Source: Acidisoma sp. PAMC 29798 (GTDB lineage Bacteria; Pseudomonadota; Alphaproteobacteria; Acetobacterales; Acetobacteraceae). Taken from it: DNA of 64,000 bases. A program made the translations under genes and the position numbers. Location of the stretch: NCBI RefSeq assembly GCF_030252425.1, contig NZ_CP126994.1, positions 868,001 to 932,000 of the forward strand. Reading direction: 5' to 3'. Under the pieces are notes generated by a model. It was not told where the DNA came from and made no database searches. It saw only the letters and a list, made by a program, of their open reading frames with translations. Below are positions 1-8,063 of this stretch, piece after piece (position 1 is the first letter of the stretch; every line of letters starts with the position of its first letter).

Positions 1-1
1 C

Positions 2-610
2 TTCGCGACCGCGAGCTTCGCCGTGGTGGCGACGGCCACCTACGAGCACGGACTACGCCAGTTCCTGACTGAGGAATTGGGCATTCCCTGCACTTTCGCC
101 CATGCCCGCGTGGCCGGCGTAAAGCCGGACAATCAGGGCGTGCGCGCGGCGTTGAAGAAGAACCCGCCGGTGGTGCTGTTCGGTTCCAATAACGAGCGTA
201 TTTACGCGGTCGAGCTTGGCCTGCGCTCGATCTATATTCCTGCGTCGTTTCCGGGTGCGATTATCCGCCGCGCCACGGGCACGCCCTTCATGGGCTATGC
301 CGGCGCCACTTATATCGTTCAGGAGTTTTGCAACGCCCTGTTCGACATGCTGTTCAACATGCTGCCGCTTGGCCGCGACCTGGATCAGGTCGAGCCGACG
401 CTGGCGCGCGGCGAGGCCGCACCCCCGGTCTGGGAACCGGAGGCGCGGGCCTTGTTCGACGATCATGTTGAGACCGAGCCGTTCCTCATCCGCATTTCAG
501 CCGCCAAGCAGTTGCGAGAGCGGATCGAGAAAGATGCGCGGCGAGACGCGGAACCGTGCGTCACTGCTGCGCGCGTTGCGACCTCGCTGGCTGCGATGGC
601 CATGTCGTGA
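2..610 (+). CDS. bchZ: Chlorophyllide a reductase subunit BchZ (3' part, cut by window edge)
   Basis: The frame is open from base 2, so only the last 202 residues are visible. BchZ and BchY form the catalytic NB-like part of chlorophyllide a reductase (COR), which reduces ring B (C7=C8) with electrons from BchX. The visible part has the BchZ C-terminal pattern: a Rossmann-like stretch (PPVVLFGSNNER), a GTPFMGYAGATY segment, and a charged tail (EPFLIRISAAKQLRERIE). The stop lies 35 bases before pufB, with no pufQ between, although pufQ sits there in Rhodobacter. This is the usual bchXYZ-puf superoperon junction. Family identity is confident; the missing N-terminal part carries the cluster-ligand cysteines. 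Confidence 0.93.
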   Translation, partial: FATASFAVVATATYEHGLRQFLTEELGIPCTFAHARVAGVKPDNQGVRAALKKNPPVVLFGSNNERIYAVELGLRSIYIPASFPGAIIRRATGTPFMGYAGATYIVQEFCNALFDMLFNMLPLGRDLDQVEPTLARGEAAPPVWEPEARALFDDHVETEPFLIRISAAKQLRERIEKDARRDAEPCVTAARVATSLAAMAMS

Positions 611-645
611 CCAGCGATCAACCGACTTCATGAGGAGACAAAACC

Positions 646-900
646 ATGGCGAGCGATCTTGAAAGGCGGTCGACCCTCTCGGGTCTGACCGAGGGCGAGG
701 CGAAGGAATTCAACCGAATCTTCGTCATCAGCTTCTGCATCTTCGTGGGCATTGCGATCATTGCCCATATCTTGGCTTGGGCGTGGCGTCCCTGGCTGCC
801 GGGCGTGCATGGCTACCAGACCTCCATGTTGCTGGATCATCCGGCAGTGCATGGCCTGGGCGTCTTCGCGACGCATGCCGCCTCTCTCATGCTGACCTGA
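646..900 (+). CDS. pufB: LH1 antenna beta polypeptide PufB
   Basis: Core antenna beta subunit (84 aa), a single-span inner-membrane protein that binds bacteriochlorophyll a and carotenoid in the ring around the reaction centre. The conserved beta signature is present: [12 protein letters not shown] near residues 12-23, one membrane helix at about 26-46, the BChl-ligand His41 and the WRPWLP exit motif. The usual first histidine of EFHRIF is replaced by Asn23. A GGAG ribosome site lies 10 bases upstream. Most LH1 beta chains end soon after RPWLP; here about 32 extra residues follow, with several histidines (residues 55, 65, 69, 77). pufA starts 11 bases downstream. Confidence 0.95.
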   Translation: MASDLERRSTLSGLTEGEAKEFNRIFVISFCIFVGIAIIAHILAWAWRPWLPGVHGYQTSMLLDHPAVHGLGVFATHAASLMLT

Positions 901-911
901 GGGAGAGCGCC

Positions 912-1115
912 ATGCATCGCGTCTGGATACTGTTCGACCCAAGGCGGGCTTTGACGACGCTGTTCGTCTTCCTGCTGATCCTTGCGTTGGTGATTCACTT
1001 CATCCTGCTGAGCACCAGCCGCTTCAACTGGCTGGATGGTCCGAATGCAGATCGCTACGGCGGTCCGTCACAGGTCCAGCAAATGACGCCTATGCCATCC
1101 ACGAAAACACCCTGA
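912..1115 (+). CDS. pufA: LH1 antenna alpha polypeptide PufA
   Basis: Core antenna alpha subunit (67 aa). The N-terminal [14 protein letters not shown] stretch, one hydrophobic helix (about 13-34), ligand His29 and the SRFNWLDG exit segment are all typical of LH1 alpha. The start was chosen at 912 because it gives the canonical N-terminus and follows a GGGAGAG ribosome site. A Pro/Gln/Thr-rich periplasmic tail ends the protein. The stop at 1115 is followed at once by a strong intercistronic stem-loop, as in the Rhodobacter puf operon, where such a loop keeps pufBA mRNA more stable than the pufLM part. Confidence 0.95.
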   Translation: MHRVWILFDPRRALTTLFVFLLILALVIHFILLSTSRFNWLDGPNADRYGGPSQVQQMTPMPSTKTP

Positions 1116-1121
1116 ATGGGT

Positions 1122-1157
1122 TCCGTCGGGGGCCGGTGAGAGCCGGTCTTCGACGGA
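1122..1157 (+). promoter_or_regulatory. Intercistronic hairpin between pufA and pufL
   Basis: Arms 1122-1136 and 1143-1157 pair over 15 positions, 12 Watson-Crick and 3 G-U, around a six-base TGAGAG loop. There is no T-run, so it is not a classical terminator. The position matches the pufA-pufL stem-loop of Rhodobacter, which blocks 3'-exonucleases and gives excess LH1 over RC protein. The structure is seen directly in the sequence; the role is by analogy. Confidence 0.8.
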
Positions 1158-1173
1158 GCGGGGAGACGCCGCC

Positions 1174-1998
1174 ATGGCCATGATGAACTTCGAATACAAA
1201 TACCGCATACGCGGCGGTACTTTGATAGGCGGGGATCTGTTCGATTTTTGGGTCGGGCCGTTCTACGTCGGCTTTTTTGGCGTCACCACGATCTTCTTTA
1301 CGATCATCGGCACCGCGCTGATCGTGTATGGCGCCGCGATCGGACCGACCTGGAATGTCTGGCAGATCAATATCCCGCCGCCGGATCTGCGATACGGGCT
1401 GGGCTTCGCGCCGCTTAACAGCGGAGGCTTGTGGCAGTGGATCACCTTCTGCGCCATTGGGGCCTTCGTGTCCTGGGATCTCCGCATGATCGAGATCGCG
1501 CGAAAGCTCGGCATGGGGCTGCATACGCCCATCGCTTTCGCTTGCGCGATCCTGGCCTACATCACGCTGGAAGTTGTGCGCCCGGTCATGCTCGGCGCCT
1601 GGGGCAATGGTTTTCCCTATGGCATCATCTCCCATCTCGATTGGGTCAGCAACGTCGGCTACCAGCACCTCGAATTCCACTACAATCCGGCGCATATGAT
1701 CGCGGTCACGTTCTTCTTCACCACCACCTTGATCCTGTCGATGCATGGCGGTGTCATCCTCTCGGCCCTCAATCCGGGCGACGACGAGCCGGTGAAACCC
1801 TCGGGTTATGAAGACAGTTTCTTCCGCGATCTGATCGTCTATTCAATCGGGCCACTCGGCATTCATCGTCTTGGCTGGTTTTGCGCCATGAATGCCGGCG
1901 TCTGGAGCGCCATTTGCATCGTCATCAGCGGGCCCTTGTGGACCCACGGTTGGCCGCAGTGGTGGAACTGGTGGCTTAACCTCCCGATCTGGGGATAG
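1174..1998 (+). CDS. pufL: Photosynthetic reaction centre L subunit
   Basis: L subunit of the type-II reaction centre (274 aa), five transmembrane helices, binding half of the special pair, accessory BChl, bacteriopheophytin and QA/QB side ligands. Key residues are visible: SHLDW (accessory BChl His, L153), EFHYNPAHM containing His169 and His174 (Met counted; L168 and L173 of Rhodobacter numbering), and later His residues in SMHGG and GIHRLG for the non-heme Fe. His at L168 matters because Acidiphilium, which uses Zn-BChl, has Glu there. The start gives the usual [15 protein letters not shown] beginning. pufM begins 5 bases after the stop. Confidence 0.97.
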   Translation: MAMMNFEYKYRIRGGTLIGGDLFDFWVGPFYVGFFGVTTIFFTIIGTALIVYGAAIGPTWNVWQINIPPPDLRYGLGFAPLNSGGLWQWITFCAIGAFVSWDLRMIEIARKLGMGLHTPIAFACAILAYITLEVVRPVMLGAWGNGFPYGIISHLDWVSNVGYQHLEFHYNPAHMIAVTFFFTTTLILSMHGGVILSALNPGDDEPVKPSGYEDSFFRDLIVYSIGPLGIHRLGWFCAMNAGVWSAICIVISGPLWTHGWPQWWNWWLNLPIWG

Positions 1999-2002
1999 GG
2001 TT

Positions 2003-3007
2003 ATGTTCGATTACCGCTCGACCTTCGGCATCCAATACCAGAACATCTTCAACCGCATTCAAGTGCGCGGTCCGGTGGATAAGGGCGCGCCCCTGAAATG
2101 GGGTTTGGAGAACCGGATCGGCAAGCCCTTCCACTCCTATCTGATGGGCCTGATCGGCGCAGCCCAGGTTGGACCCTTCTACCTGGGTGGATGTGGCCTC
2201 CTGTCCATCGTCTGCGGCTTCATCGCTTTCGAGATCATCGGGCTCAATATGTTGGCCTCGGTGAACTGGGACCCGGTGCAGTTCATCCGGCTGCTGCCCT
2301 GGCTGGGGCTGGAGCCACCCGCGCCGTCGTACGGCCTGCATATACCGCCGCTGAACCAGGGTGGCTGGTGGCTCATGGCGGGGTTCTTCCTGACTACGTC
2401 GATTATCCTCTGGTGGGTGCGGGTCTATCGCCGCGCCAAGGCGCTCGGCCTTGGCACGCATGTCGCCTGGGCTTTCGCCGCCGCCATCTGGCTTTATCTC
2501 GTCTGTGGTTTCTTCCGTCCGCTGCTCATGGGGTCCTGGGGTGAGGGCGTGCCCTTCGGCATTTTCCCGCATCTGGACTGGACGGCCGCGATCTCGATAC
2601 GCAGCGGCAACCTCTTTTATGACCCGTTCCACATGCTCTCGATCGTCTTCCTTTACGGATCGACGCTGCTCTTCGCGATGCATGGCGGCACCATTCTGGC
2701 CACCAGCCGCTACTGGGGTGAGCGCGAACTCGAGCTCGTCACCGATCGCGGCACGGCGGCCGAGCGCGGCGCGATCTTCTGGCGCTGGACCATGGGTTTT
2801 AACGCGACCTTCGAATCCATTCACCGCTGGGCCTGGTGGTTCGCGGTGCTCTGCCCGCTGACCGGCGGTATCGGCATCCTGCTGTCAGGCACCGTTGTCG
2901 ATAATTGGTATCTGTGGGGCGTGAAGCACGGTCTCGCGCCGGTCTACCCCTTGGTCTATGCGCATATCGCCACGCCTCTGACTGATCTCCGTGGTGTGCT
3001 CAAATGA
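2003..3007 (+). CDS. pufM: Photosynthetic reaction centre M subunit
   Basis: M subunit (334 aa), pseudo-symmetric partner of PufL. It carries FPHLDW (His190, accessory BChl), FYDPFHM with His210 (special pair, M202), FAMHGG with His227 and the EGIHRW-like FESIHRW stretch (non-heme iron). The [17 protein letters not shown] loop before the last helix is highly characteristic. The start at 2003 gives the family-typical [16 protein letters not shown] beginning rather than the longer frame from 1892. The C-terminus goes beyond the Rhodobacter M chain, as expected for species with a bound PufC cytochrome. The stop overlaps the pufC start by ATGA. Confidence 0.97.
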   Translation: MFDYRSTFGIQYQNIFNRIQVRGPVDKGAPLKWGLENRIGKPFHSYLMGLIGAAQVGPFYLGGCGLLSIVCGFIAFEIIGLNMLASVNWDPVQFIRLLPWLGLEPPAPSYGLHIPPLNQGGWWLMAGFFLTTSIILWWVRVYRRAKALGLGTHVAWAFAAAIWLYLVCGFFRPLLMGSWGEGVPFGIFPHLDWTAAISIRSGNLFYDPFHMLSIVFLYGSTLLFAMHGGTILATSRYWGERELELVTDRGTAAERGAIFWRWTMGFNATFESIHRWAWWFAVLCPLTGGIGILLSGTVVDNWYLWGVKHGLAPVYPLVYAHIATPLTDLRGVLK

Positions 3008-4263
3008 TGCGGATCCTGTTTGCTCCCTTCCGTCTGGTAGCCTGGCTGCTCACGGGGACGGTCACCTTTGCCCGCACCAGCCCCTACAAGACCGCGGGCG
3101 CGGCCCTGGGCATTATTGCTGCGCTCATCGTCTGGGGTCTTGCGAGCACGCTGCAAACGCTGCCCATGGCCAGCGTTCAGCTGGGCTATCGCGGCACCGG
3201 CATGATCGAGCAGTACAACCTCGCGGCGAGCAAGGTGAACCTGCCGCTCAATGCGCCGACCGGGGAATATCCAGCGGTCACCCCCGCCGGCACGTCGTCC
3301 GCGTCCGTCTACAAGAACATCCAGATACTAAAGACCGTCGATTCCAACGACTTCCTGAGGGTGATGGCGGCGATGGCCCAATGGGTGGCGCCGCAGGTCG
3401 GATGCGCCTACTGCCATTCCGTGGCGAATATGGCGTCCGACGCCGTCTATACCAAGAACATCGCCCGCCACATGATTCTGATGACGCAGTATATCAACGA
3501 GAACTGGAAGAGCCACGTCGGCGCCGCCGGCGTGACCTGCGGCACCTGTCATCGTGGCCAGGGTGCGCCGCAGAATACCTGGACCTTCCAGCTTCCGCCG
3601 GGCGGCCTGCATGGCTATGCCGCGACGGCCACGGGTATGGATTTGCCGGCGGCTGCCGCAGATAACTCGTCACTGCCCTCCGATCCGTTCACACCCTTCC
3701 TGTTGAATGCGGCGCCGATCAACGTTCAAGGGAATACGGCGCTTCCGAATAACAACCGGACCTCGATCGCGCAGACCGAGTGGACCTATTCGCTGATGAT
3801 GCACTTCTCGCATTCGCTGGGGGTCGGCTGCAATTACTGCCATAATAGCCGTGCCTTCTCGATGTGGGACCAGGGCACGCCAAGCCGCTTGACGGCGTGG
3901 TATGGAATCGAGATGGTGCGCGACCTGAACAACAACTTCATGGTTCCGATCACGAACCTCTTTCCAGCCGGGCGGCTCGGGCCGATGGGCGACGTCGCCA
4001 AGATCAATTGCGCGACCTGTCATCAGGGTGCCTATGCCCCCTATTACGGTGCGCATGTCGTCGCGCTCTACCCTGAACTCACCCACGCCACCAACGGCAA
4101 CGCGACGACCGCGCAAGCCGCGCCACCGCCCAAATCCTCGCTGTTCCAGCCGGGATCCGATCAGAAGGAGGCGAGCTTGTCCGCTCCGGTGTCGTCCGGA
4201 CCATTGCTATCCGGGCCATTGCTATCGGCGACCGTCGTCCAGTCGGGAGGTGCCACGCCATGA
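3004..4263 (+). CDS. pufC: Reaction-centre tetraheme cytochrome c subunit PufC
   Basis: Periplasmic electron donor bound to the RC, re-reducing the photo-oxidised special pair (419 aa). Four CxxCH sites are present: 134-138 (CAYCH), 179-183 (CGTCH), 276-280 (CNYCH) and 336-340 (CATCH), arranged as two pairs as in the family. A hydrophobic segment at 31-49 follows a basic N-terminus. There is no lipobox cysteine, so it is probably held by an uncleaved membrane anchor rather than a lipid as in Blastochloris. The tail after residue about 360 is Ala/Pro/Ser-rich and contains a small duplication, [11 protein letters not shown], coming from a 15-base tandem repeat near 4198-4227. ATGA overlaps on both sides make it translationally coupled to pufM and the next cytochrome gene. 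Confidence 0.96.
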   Translation: MMRILFAPFRLVAWLLTGTVTFARTSPYKTAGAALGIIAALIVWGLASTLQTLPMASVQLGYRGTGMIEQYNLAASKVNLPLNAPTGEYPAVTPAGTSSASVYKNIQILKTVDSNDFLRVMAAMAQWVAPQVGCAYCHSVANMASDAVYTKNIARHMILMTQYINENWKSHVGAAGVTCGTCHRGQGAPQNTWTFQLPPGGLHGYAATATGMDLPAAAADNSSLPSDPFTPFLLNAAPINVQGNTALPNNNRTSIAQTEWTYSLMMHFSHSLGVGCNYCHNSRAFSMWDQGTPSRLTAWYGIEMVRDLNNNFMVPITNLFPAGRLGPMGDVAKINCATCHQGAYAPYYGAHVVALYPELTHATNGNATTAQAAPPPKSSLFQPGSDQKEASLSAPVSSGPLLSGPLLSATVVQSGGATP

Positions 4264-5852
4264 ACAAAAAACGCCTCGGCGGGGGAGCGGCCGTCCTTCT
4301 GATGGCGGGCCTGCTCGCCGCCCACGGCTGGGGGGCAACCCAGGTGCCAGTCCAGACGCCGGGGCAGGGGCCATCCCAGCCCGCCTCGACCGATGCCGCC
4401 CTGCTCGCAAAGGGCAAATACCTGACGACGATGGGCGACTGCATCGGCTGCCACGTGGCGGATGGCGGTAAAGCCTATGCCGGCGGCCAGTATATGGGCA
4501 TGCCCTTCGGCCAGATTTCGACGCCGAACATCACCTCCGATGTGGACACGGGCATCGGCAAATATACCGATGCCGACTTTATCCGCCTGATGCGTGGCGG
4601 CGTGACGCCAACCGGTCAGAATATCTATCCGGCGATGCCATACCCCTGGTACGCAACCCTGCCGGATGACGATATTCTGGCGATCAAGACCTATCTCTTT
4701 TCGCTGCCGCCCATCCATGCACCGCGACTGCCGAGTACGATCTGGTTTCCCTTCAACCTCCGGCCGGCGATCAAGGGCTACAACCTGTTGTTCATCGGGG
4801 ATCGGTTCCAAACCGATCCGCACCTCACGGCCGAGCAGAATCGCGGCGCCTATATCGTCAACGGCCTCGAACATTGTGGTGAGTGTCACAACCATCGCAA
4901 CTTCCTCGGCAATACGGCAGTGGCCTTGTCGGTTCTCGGCGCCCCGATCACCCAATGGTATGCGCCCAGCCTGCGTTTCGATCCCATGACCGGGCTCGGC
5001 CGCTTCAGCGACAACGACATTGTGCAATACCTGCGGGACGGCCATTCCCCGCAGATGGGCACGGTCGCCGGCCCGATGTCGGAGGTCGTCGATTACAGCA
5101 CGCATTATCTGAGTGATGCCGATCTGCACGCCATCGTGGCCTATCTTCACGTCCTGCCGCCGACCCCCAGCTATTACGGCTGGAAGCGCCGCCCCTATAA
5201 TACCGCGCTGGTGGCCGGTCAGCAGGTCTATCTCAGTCACTGCGCCTCCTGCCACCAGACCGACGGTGCTGGTCTGCCGGGCAAGATTCCAGCGCTGGAC
5301 GGCAATGGCATGGTCACCGCGACCGGGCCGCAGAGCGTGATCCGAGTCATCCTGGGCGGGCTCGATGCGCGCGGCCCCTACGCCCTGATGCCGGGCGTGG
5401 GCGCCACCATGACCGATGACCAGATTGTCGCGGTCACCAATTACGTGCGCCAGGGCTGGAGCAACGTGGCGCCGATGAACGCGACGCCGAAGCTCGTGGA
5501 TATCATCCGCCGCGACACGCATACCTTCACCAATGGTCAGCGGCCGGATGGCTGCCCGACCCTGATGCAGGACCAGCTGCAAACGGTCTTGGCGGACAAA
5601 ACCAACGGGCTTGAGGATCTGCTCAAGTCCACGACCATGCCGAACCTGCTCAACAACGTGAACGCCATCGTGCAGAAGCTGCACGGCCTGGCGCCCGCCG
5701 TTTCGCGCGCCGACGCGGTCAATGGCCTCACCATCGCCTATTGCCCGATCGTCTACGGCGATGACACGATCCCGGCCGACCAGCGCGCCTGGCAGGTGAC
5801 ACATTTCGCCGACCGCCTCTACACGCAGCTCTCCACCAACGGGAGTGATTGA
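4260..5852 (+). CDS. Triheme cytochrome c, alcohol/gluconate dehydrogenase cytochrome-subunit-like, in the puf operon
   Basis: A 530-aa secreted cytochrome with three CxxCH sites: CIGCH 61-65, CGECH 206-210, CASCH 328-332. Each sits in a cytochrome c domain ending with a Met-ligand-like region (for example YPAMPYPW). A signal peptide is visible (KKR, then a hydrophobic stretch to about residue 26). This three-domain layout is that of subunit II of membrane-bound quinohemoprotein alcohol dehydrogenase and of gluconate 2-dehydrogenase cytochrome subunits, which pass electrons from a dehydrogenase to ubiquinone. The last 120 residues after the third domain hold a Cys pair (C432 and one near 500) and are unassigned. 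No dehydrogenase subunit lies next to it. The ATGA overlap with pufC argues for co-expression with the RC. I infer an electron-transfer role beside PufC; partner unknown. Confidence 0.85.
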   Translation: MNKKRLGGGAAVLLMAGLLAAHGWGATQVPVQTPGQGPSQPASTDAALLAKGKYLTTMGDCIGCHVADGGKAYAGGQYMGMPFGQISTPNITSDVDTGIGKYTDADFIRLMRGGVTPTGQNIYPAMPYPWYATLPDDDILAIKTYLFSLPPIHAPRLPSTIWFPFNLRPAIKGYNLLFIGDRFQTDPHLTAEQNRGAYIVNGLEHCGECHNHRNFLGNTAVALSVLGAPITQWYAPSLRFDPMTGLGRFSDNDIVQYLRDGHSPQMGTVAGPMSEVVDYSTHYLSDADLHAIVAYLHVLPPTPSYYGWKRRPYNTALVAGQQVYLSHCASCHQTDGAGLPGKIPALDGNGMVTATGPQSVIRVILGGLDARGPYALMPGVGATMTDDQIVAVTNYVRQGWSNVAPMNATPKLVDIIRRDTHTFTNGQRPDGCPTLMQDQLQTVLADKTNGLEDLLKSTTMPNLLNNVNAIVQKLHGLAPAVSRADAVNGLTIAYCPIVYGDDTIPADQRAWQVTHFADRLYTQLSTNGSD

Positions 5853-5854
5853 TC

Positions 5855-6058
5855 ATGTACTTTTGGTGGATCGTCCTCATCGTCTTGATCTGGGCCTGGC
5901 TGACGGGCGGCTCCGTCTATGGCTGGCGGGAACATCGTCTGGGCGGTTGGCTCACCCTCGGCTCCGTTGCCGTCTGGACCGGCCTCGCCGGTCTGGTCGT
6001 GCTCTTCGCGCTACCATACTGGAAGGTCGTCTACCTCGTCCTGCTTCAGCCGGGCTGA
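5855..6058 (+). CDS. Small membrane protein at end of puf operon
   Basis: 67 aa with two predicted hydrophobic helices (about residues 3-22 and 33-62) separated by a short charged loop (YGWREHR). It is not a family I recognise. The start ATG lies 2 bases after the triheme cytochrome stop; a TTG six bases earlier is the alternative. The tight spacing suggests it is the last puf operon gene and may anchor or assist the soluble-domain cytochrome. Its 3' end overlaps the convergent crtI by 13 bases. It is aromatic-rich in the first helix (Trp/Tyr/Phe), as seen in small LH or assembly proteins, but no BChl-binding His is in either helix. Confidence 0.6.
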   Translation: MYFWWIVLIVLIWAWLTGGSVYGWREHRLGGWLTLGSVAVWTGLAGLVVLFALPYWKVVYLVLLQPG

Positions 6059-7542
6059 GCGTCTTCCTTAAGGAGCGTCTCGACCACCTTGGCTGAGGTG
6101 AGCACGCCCGGCAGCCCGGCGCCCGGATGGGTGCCGGCGCCGACGAGGTAGAGACCGCGCACCTCTTCGGATGTGTTGTGGAATCTGAACCAGGCCGATT
6201 GCATCAGGCGCGGTGAGATTGAAAAGCCGGCGCCATGCCGGCTGCGGTAATCCTGGCGGAAGGTTTCGGGCGTCATCCAGCTCTCCGTCACGATCGCTGC
6301 GGACAGCCCCGGCAATTCTCGCGCCTCCATCATCGCGACCAGCCGGTCACGGAGCCGCGGCGCGGCGGTCGCCCAATCGATGCCGGCGCGCAGATTGGGC
6401 ACTGGGGCCAGAACATAGAAGGCGTCGCAGCCGGGTGGCGCCATGTCGGGGTCCGTGGCCGTCGGCCGGTGCAGATACAGGCTCAGATCCTCCGGCACGT
6501 CCGACACACGCCCGAAGATCTCGTCGAGCAATTCCCGGTACCGCTGGCCGAGCAGAATGGTGTGATGGGCCGTCGCTTCGTACCGGCGATTGGTGCCGAA
6601 GTAGAAGACGAAAAGGCCCATCGAATAATCGAGCCGATCCAAGGCCCTGTCGGTCCAGCGACGGCGCTTCACGCCCGGCAGAAGATCCGCATAGATCGCC
6701 GGTGCGTCTGCATTGGCGATCACGGCTTCGGCGGCAAGGGTTTCCCCCGTTGTTAGCGCAACTCCGGTGATATGCCCATTTTCGTGCAACAGCCGATCCA
6801 CGTCGGTTTGCAGCCGGATGGTGATGCCCTGCCGCTGCATGAGTGCCGCGAGTGCCGCGACCAAGGCCCCTGTGCCACCCTTTGGGAACCAGACGCCGTG
6901 CATCCGTTCCAGATACTGGATCAGGGCATAGAGACCGCTGGTGTGGAAGGGATGTCCGCCAACAAGAAGCGGTTGCAGCGTAAAGACGCGGCGCAGGCTG
7001 TCGTCGCGCATATAGCGCTGAACAATGCCATAGACGCTGCGATAGCCGCCGAGCCGTACGATCTGCGGAAAGGCCTTCAGCATCGTGCTGAGTTTGTGGA
7101 ACGGCTGCGCCCCGTAGCGCTCGTAGCCAACCCGATACAGGTCTGCCGCGTGGTGCTGCATCTTCTCGTAGCCGGGAAGGTCCCGGGGCGAAAACCGCAT
7201 AACCTCCCCGCGCATCGCAGCGGCATCGCCGGTCAGGTCGAAGTGGCGTCCGTCCACGAACCTGATCCGGTAGAAGGGGGACACGGGCAGGAACGAGACA
7301 TGGTCGGCCCTGACTTCACCGAAGAGCGTAAAGAGTTCGTCCAAAAGGAACGGCGCGGTGATCACCGTGGGTCCCGCATCGAATACGAACCCGTCATGCC
7401 GCACGACACGTCCCCGACCGCCAAGTTGGTCGAGCCTTTCGACAAGTGTGACGTCGTGACCCAGCGCGCGGGCACGCAAAGCGGCCGCGATCCCGCCGAA
7501 TCCGCCTCCGATGACGATGACACTCACGCCGCGTCCACTCAT
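6046..7542 (-). CDS. crtI: Phytoene desaturase CrtI
   Basis: FAD-dependent carotenoid desaturase (498 aa) that turns phytoene into neurosporene or lycopene, the first coloured steps. The N-terminus has the dinucleotide-binding motif VIVIGGGFGGIAAALRA (GGGFGG 12-17) followed by the bacterial-type phytoene dehydrogenase pattern: LGGRGRV, DAGPTVITAP, WFPKGGTGALVAAL and a C-terminal GAGTHPGAGLPGV signature. Length is normal for CrtI. The partner phytoene synthase crtB is not adjacent but lies at 34857. No other carotenoid genes (crtC, D, F, A) are in the window, so the final pigment cannot be told. It is transcribed towards the puf operon. Confidence 0.93.
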   Translation of the reverse strand: MSGRGVSVIVIGGGFGGIAAALRARALGHDVTLVERLDQLGGRGRVVRHDGFVFDAGPTVITAPFLLDELFTLFGEVRADHVSFLPVSPFYRIRFVDGRHFDLTGDAAAMRGEVMRFSPRDLPGYEKMQHHAADLYRVGYERYGAQPFHKLSTMLKAFPQIVRLGGYRSVYGIVQRYMRDDSLRRVFTLQPLLVGGHPFHTSGLYALIQYLERMHGVWFPKGGTGALVAALAALMQRQGITIRLQTDVDRLLHENGHITGVALTTGETLAAEAVIANADAPAIYADLLPGVKRRRWTDRALDRLDYSMGLFVFYFGTNRRYEATAHHTILLGQRYRELLDEIFGRVSDVPEDLSLYLHRPTATDPDMAPPGCDAFYVLAPVPNLRAGIDWATAAPRLRDRLVAMMEARELPGLSAAIVTESWMTPETFRQDYRSRHGAGFSISPRLMQSAWFRFHNTSEEVRGLYLVGAGTHPGAGLPGVLTSAKVVETLLKEDAQPG

Positions 7543-7691
7543 CCTTGAGTTGCAGGCATTAATGATTTGACATCCCCGTCGGACTTACACAATGATCCAA
7601 AAAAATGAAGACCTGAAGGCGTAATCCGCGAGTTTTCGAATTCATTAGTCCGTAACGCCATGCGGGATAACGAACTTGGTGGGTGCTGGGG
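7543..7691. promoter_or_regulatory. Divergent intergenic region upstream of crtI
   Basis: 149 bases, clearly more AT-rich than its surroundings, between the leftward crtI and a rightward small frame. On the plus strand TTGACA at 7567-7572 has a weak -10-like AATGAT at 7591-7596. I looked for TGT-N12-ACA (PpsR) and found none. Confidence 0.35.
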
Positions 7692-8063
7692 ATGAACAAA
7701 AGCTCAGACGGTGAGGTGTGGGAGGTTTCATCGCGCGATCACGCAAGTGATGGCGACGGATGGTGGCCTTTGTTGACTGATAGCCTCCACAAACCGCGCG
7801 CCATGGAAAGTACAACCCTCACGGCACTTCTTCTGCTTGCAATCGTGTCAACCAGTGACCGCGAGAATATGCTTCCCGGGACGGGACGTGTGCTCAACCT
7901 TGTCTGCGCGCTCCAGCAGGACCGTGACAGCCCGCCCGCTGATGTGGCCGAGCGTGCCTCGGTCATCACGCGCCTCTGCGCGGCCTTGAGTGGTCTGCGT
8001 GGAGAGCTTGCGGATGCTGCCAACCCATCACAGGAAGACCGCAGCGGGCGCACCCGCCTTTAG
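7692..8063 (+). CDS. Hypothetical protein
   Basis: A 123-aa frame with codon use rich in third-position G/C in its second half, which supports coding, but I recognise no family. It begins with a hydrophilic acidic segment (to about residue 35), has one moderately hydrophobic stretch (TLTALLLLAIV) and a mostly helical second half. Its 3' end overlaps the convergent hemC by 36 bases. ATG at 7692 is preceded by a G-rich stretch rather than a clear ribosome site. It could be a lineage-specific PGC protein or spurious. Confidence 0.4.
   Translation: MNKSSDGEVWEVSSRDHASDGDGWWPLLTDSLHKPRAMESTTLTALLLLAIVSTSDRENMLPGTGRVLNLVCALQQDRDSPPADVAERASVITRLCAALSGLRGELADAANPSQEDRSGRTRL

Noticed and set aside
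4161-5804. A 547-codon minus-strand frame opposite the triheme cytochrome
   Set aside because: The sense frame has three heme motifs and a signal peptide; the antisense product is low-complexity and has no start context.
7543-7691. A PpsR site upstream of crtI
   Set aside because: I scanned for TGT-N12-ACA with up to one mismatch and saw none in this spacer.
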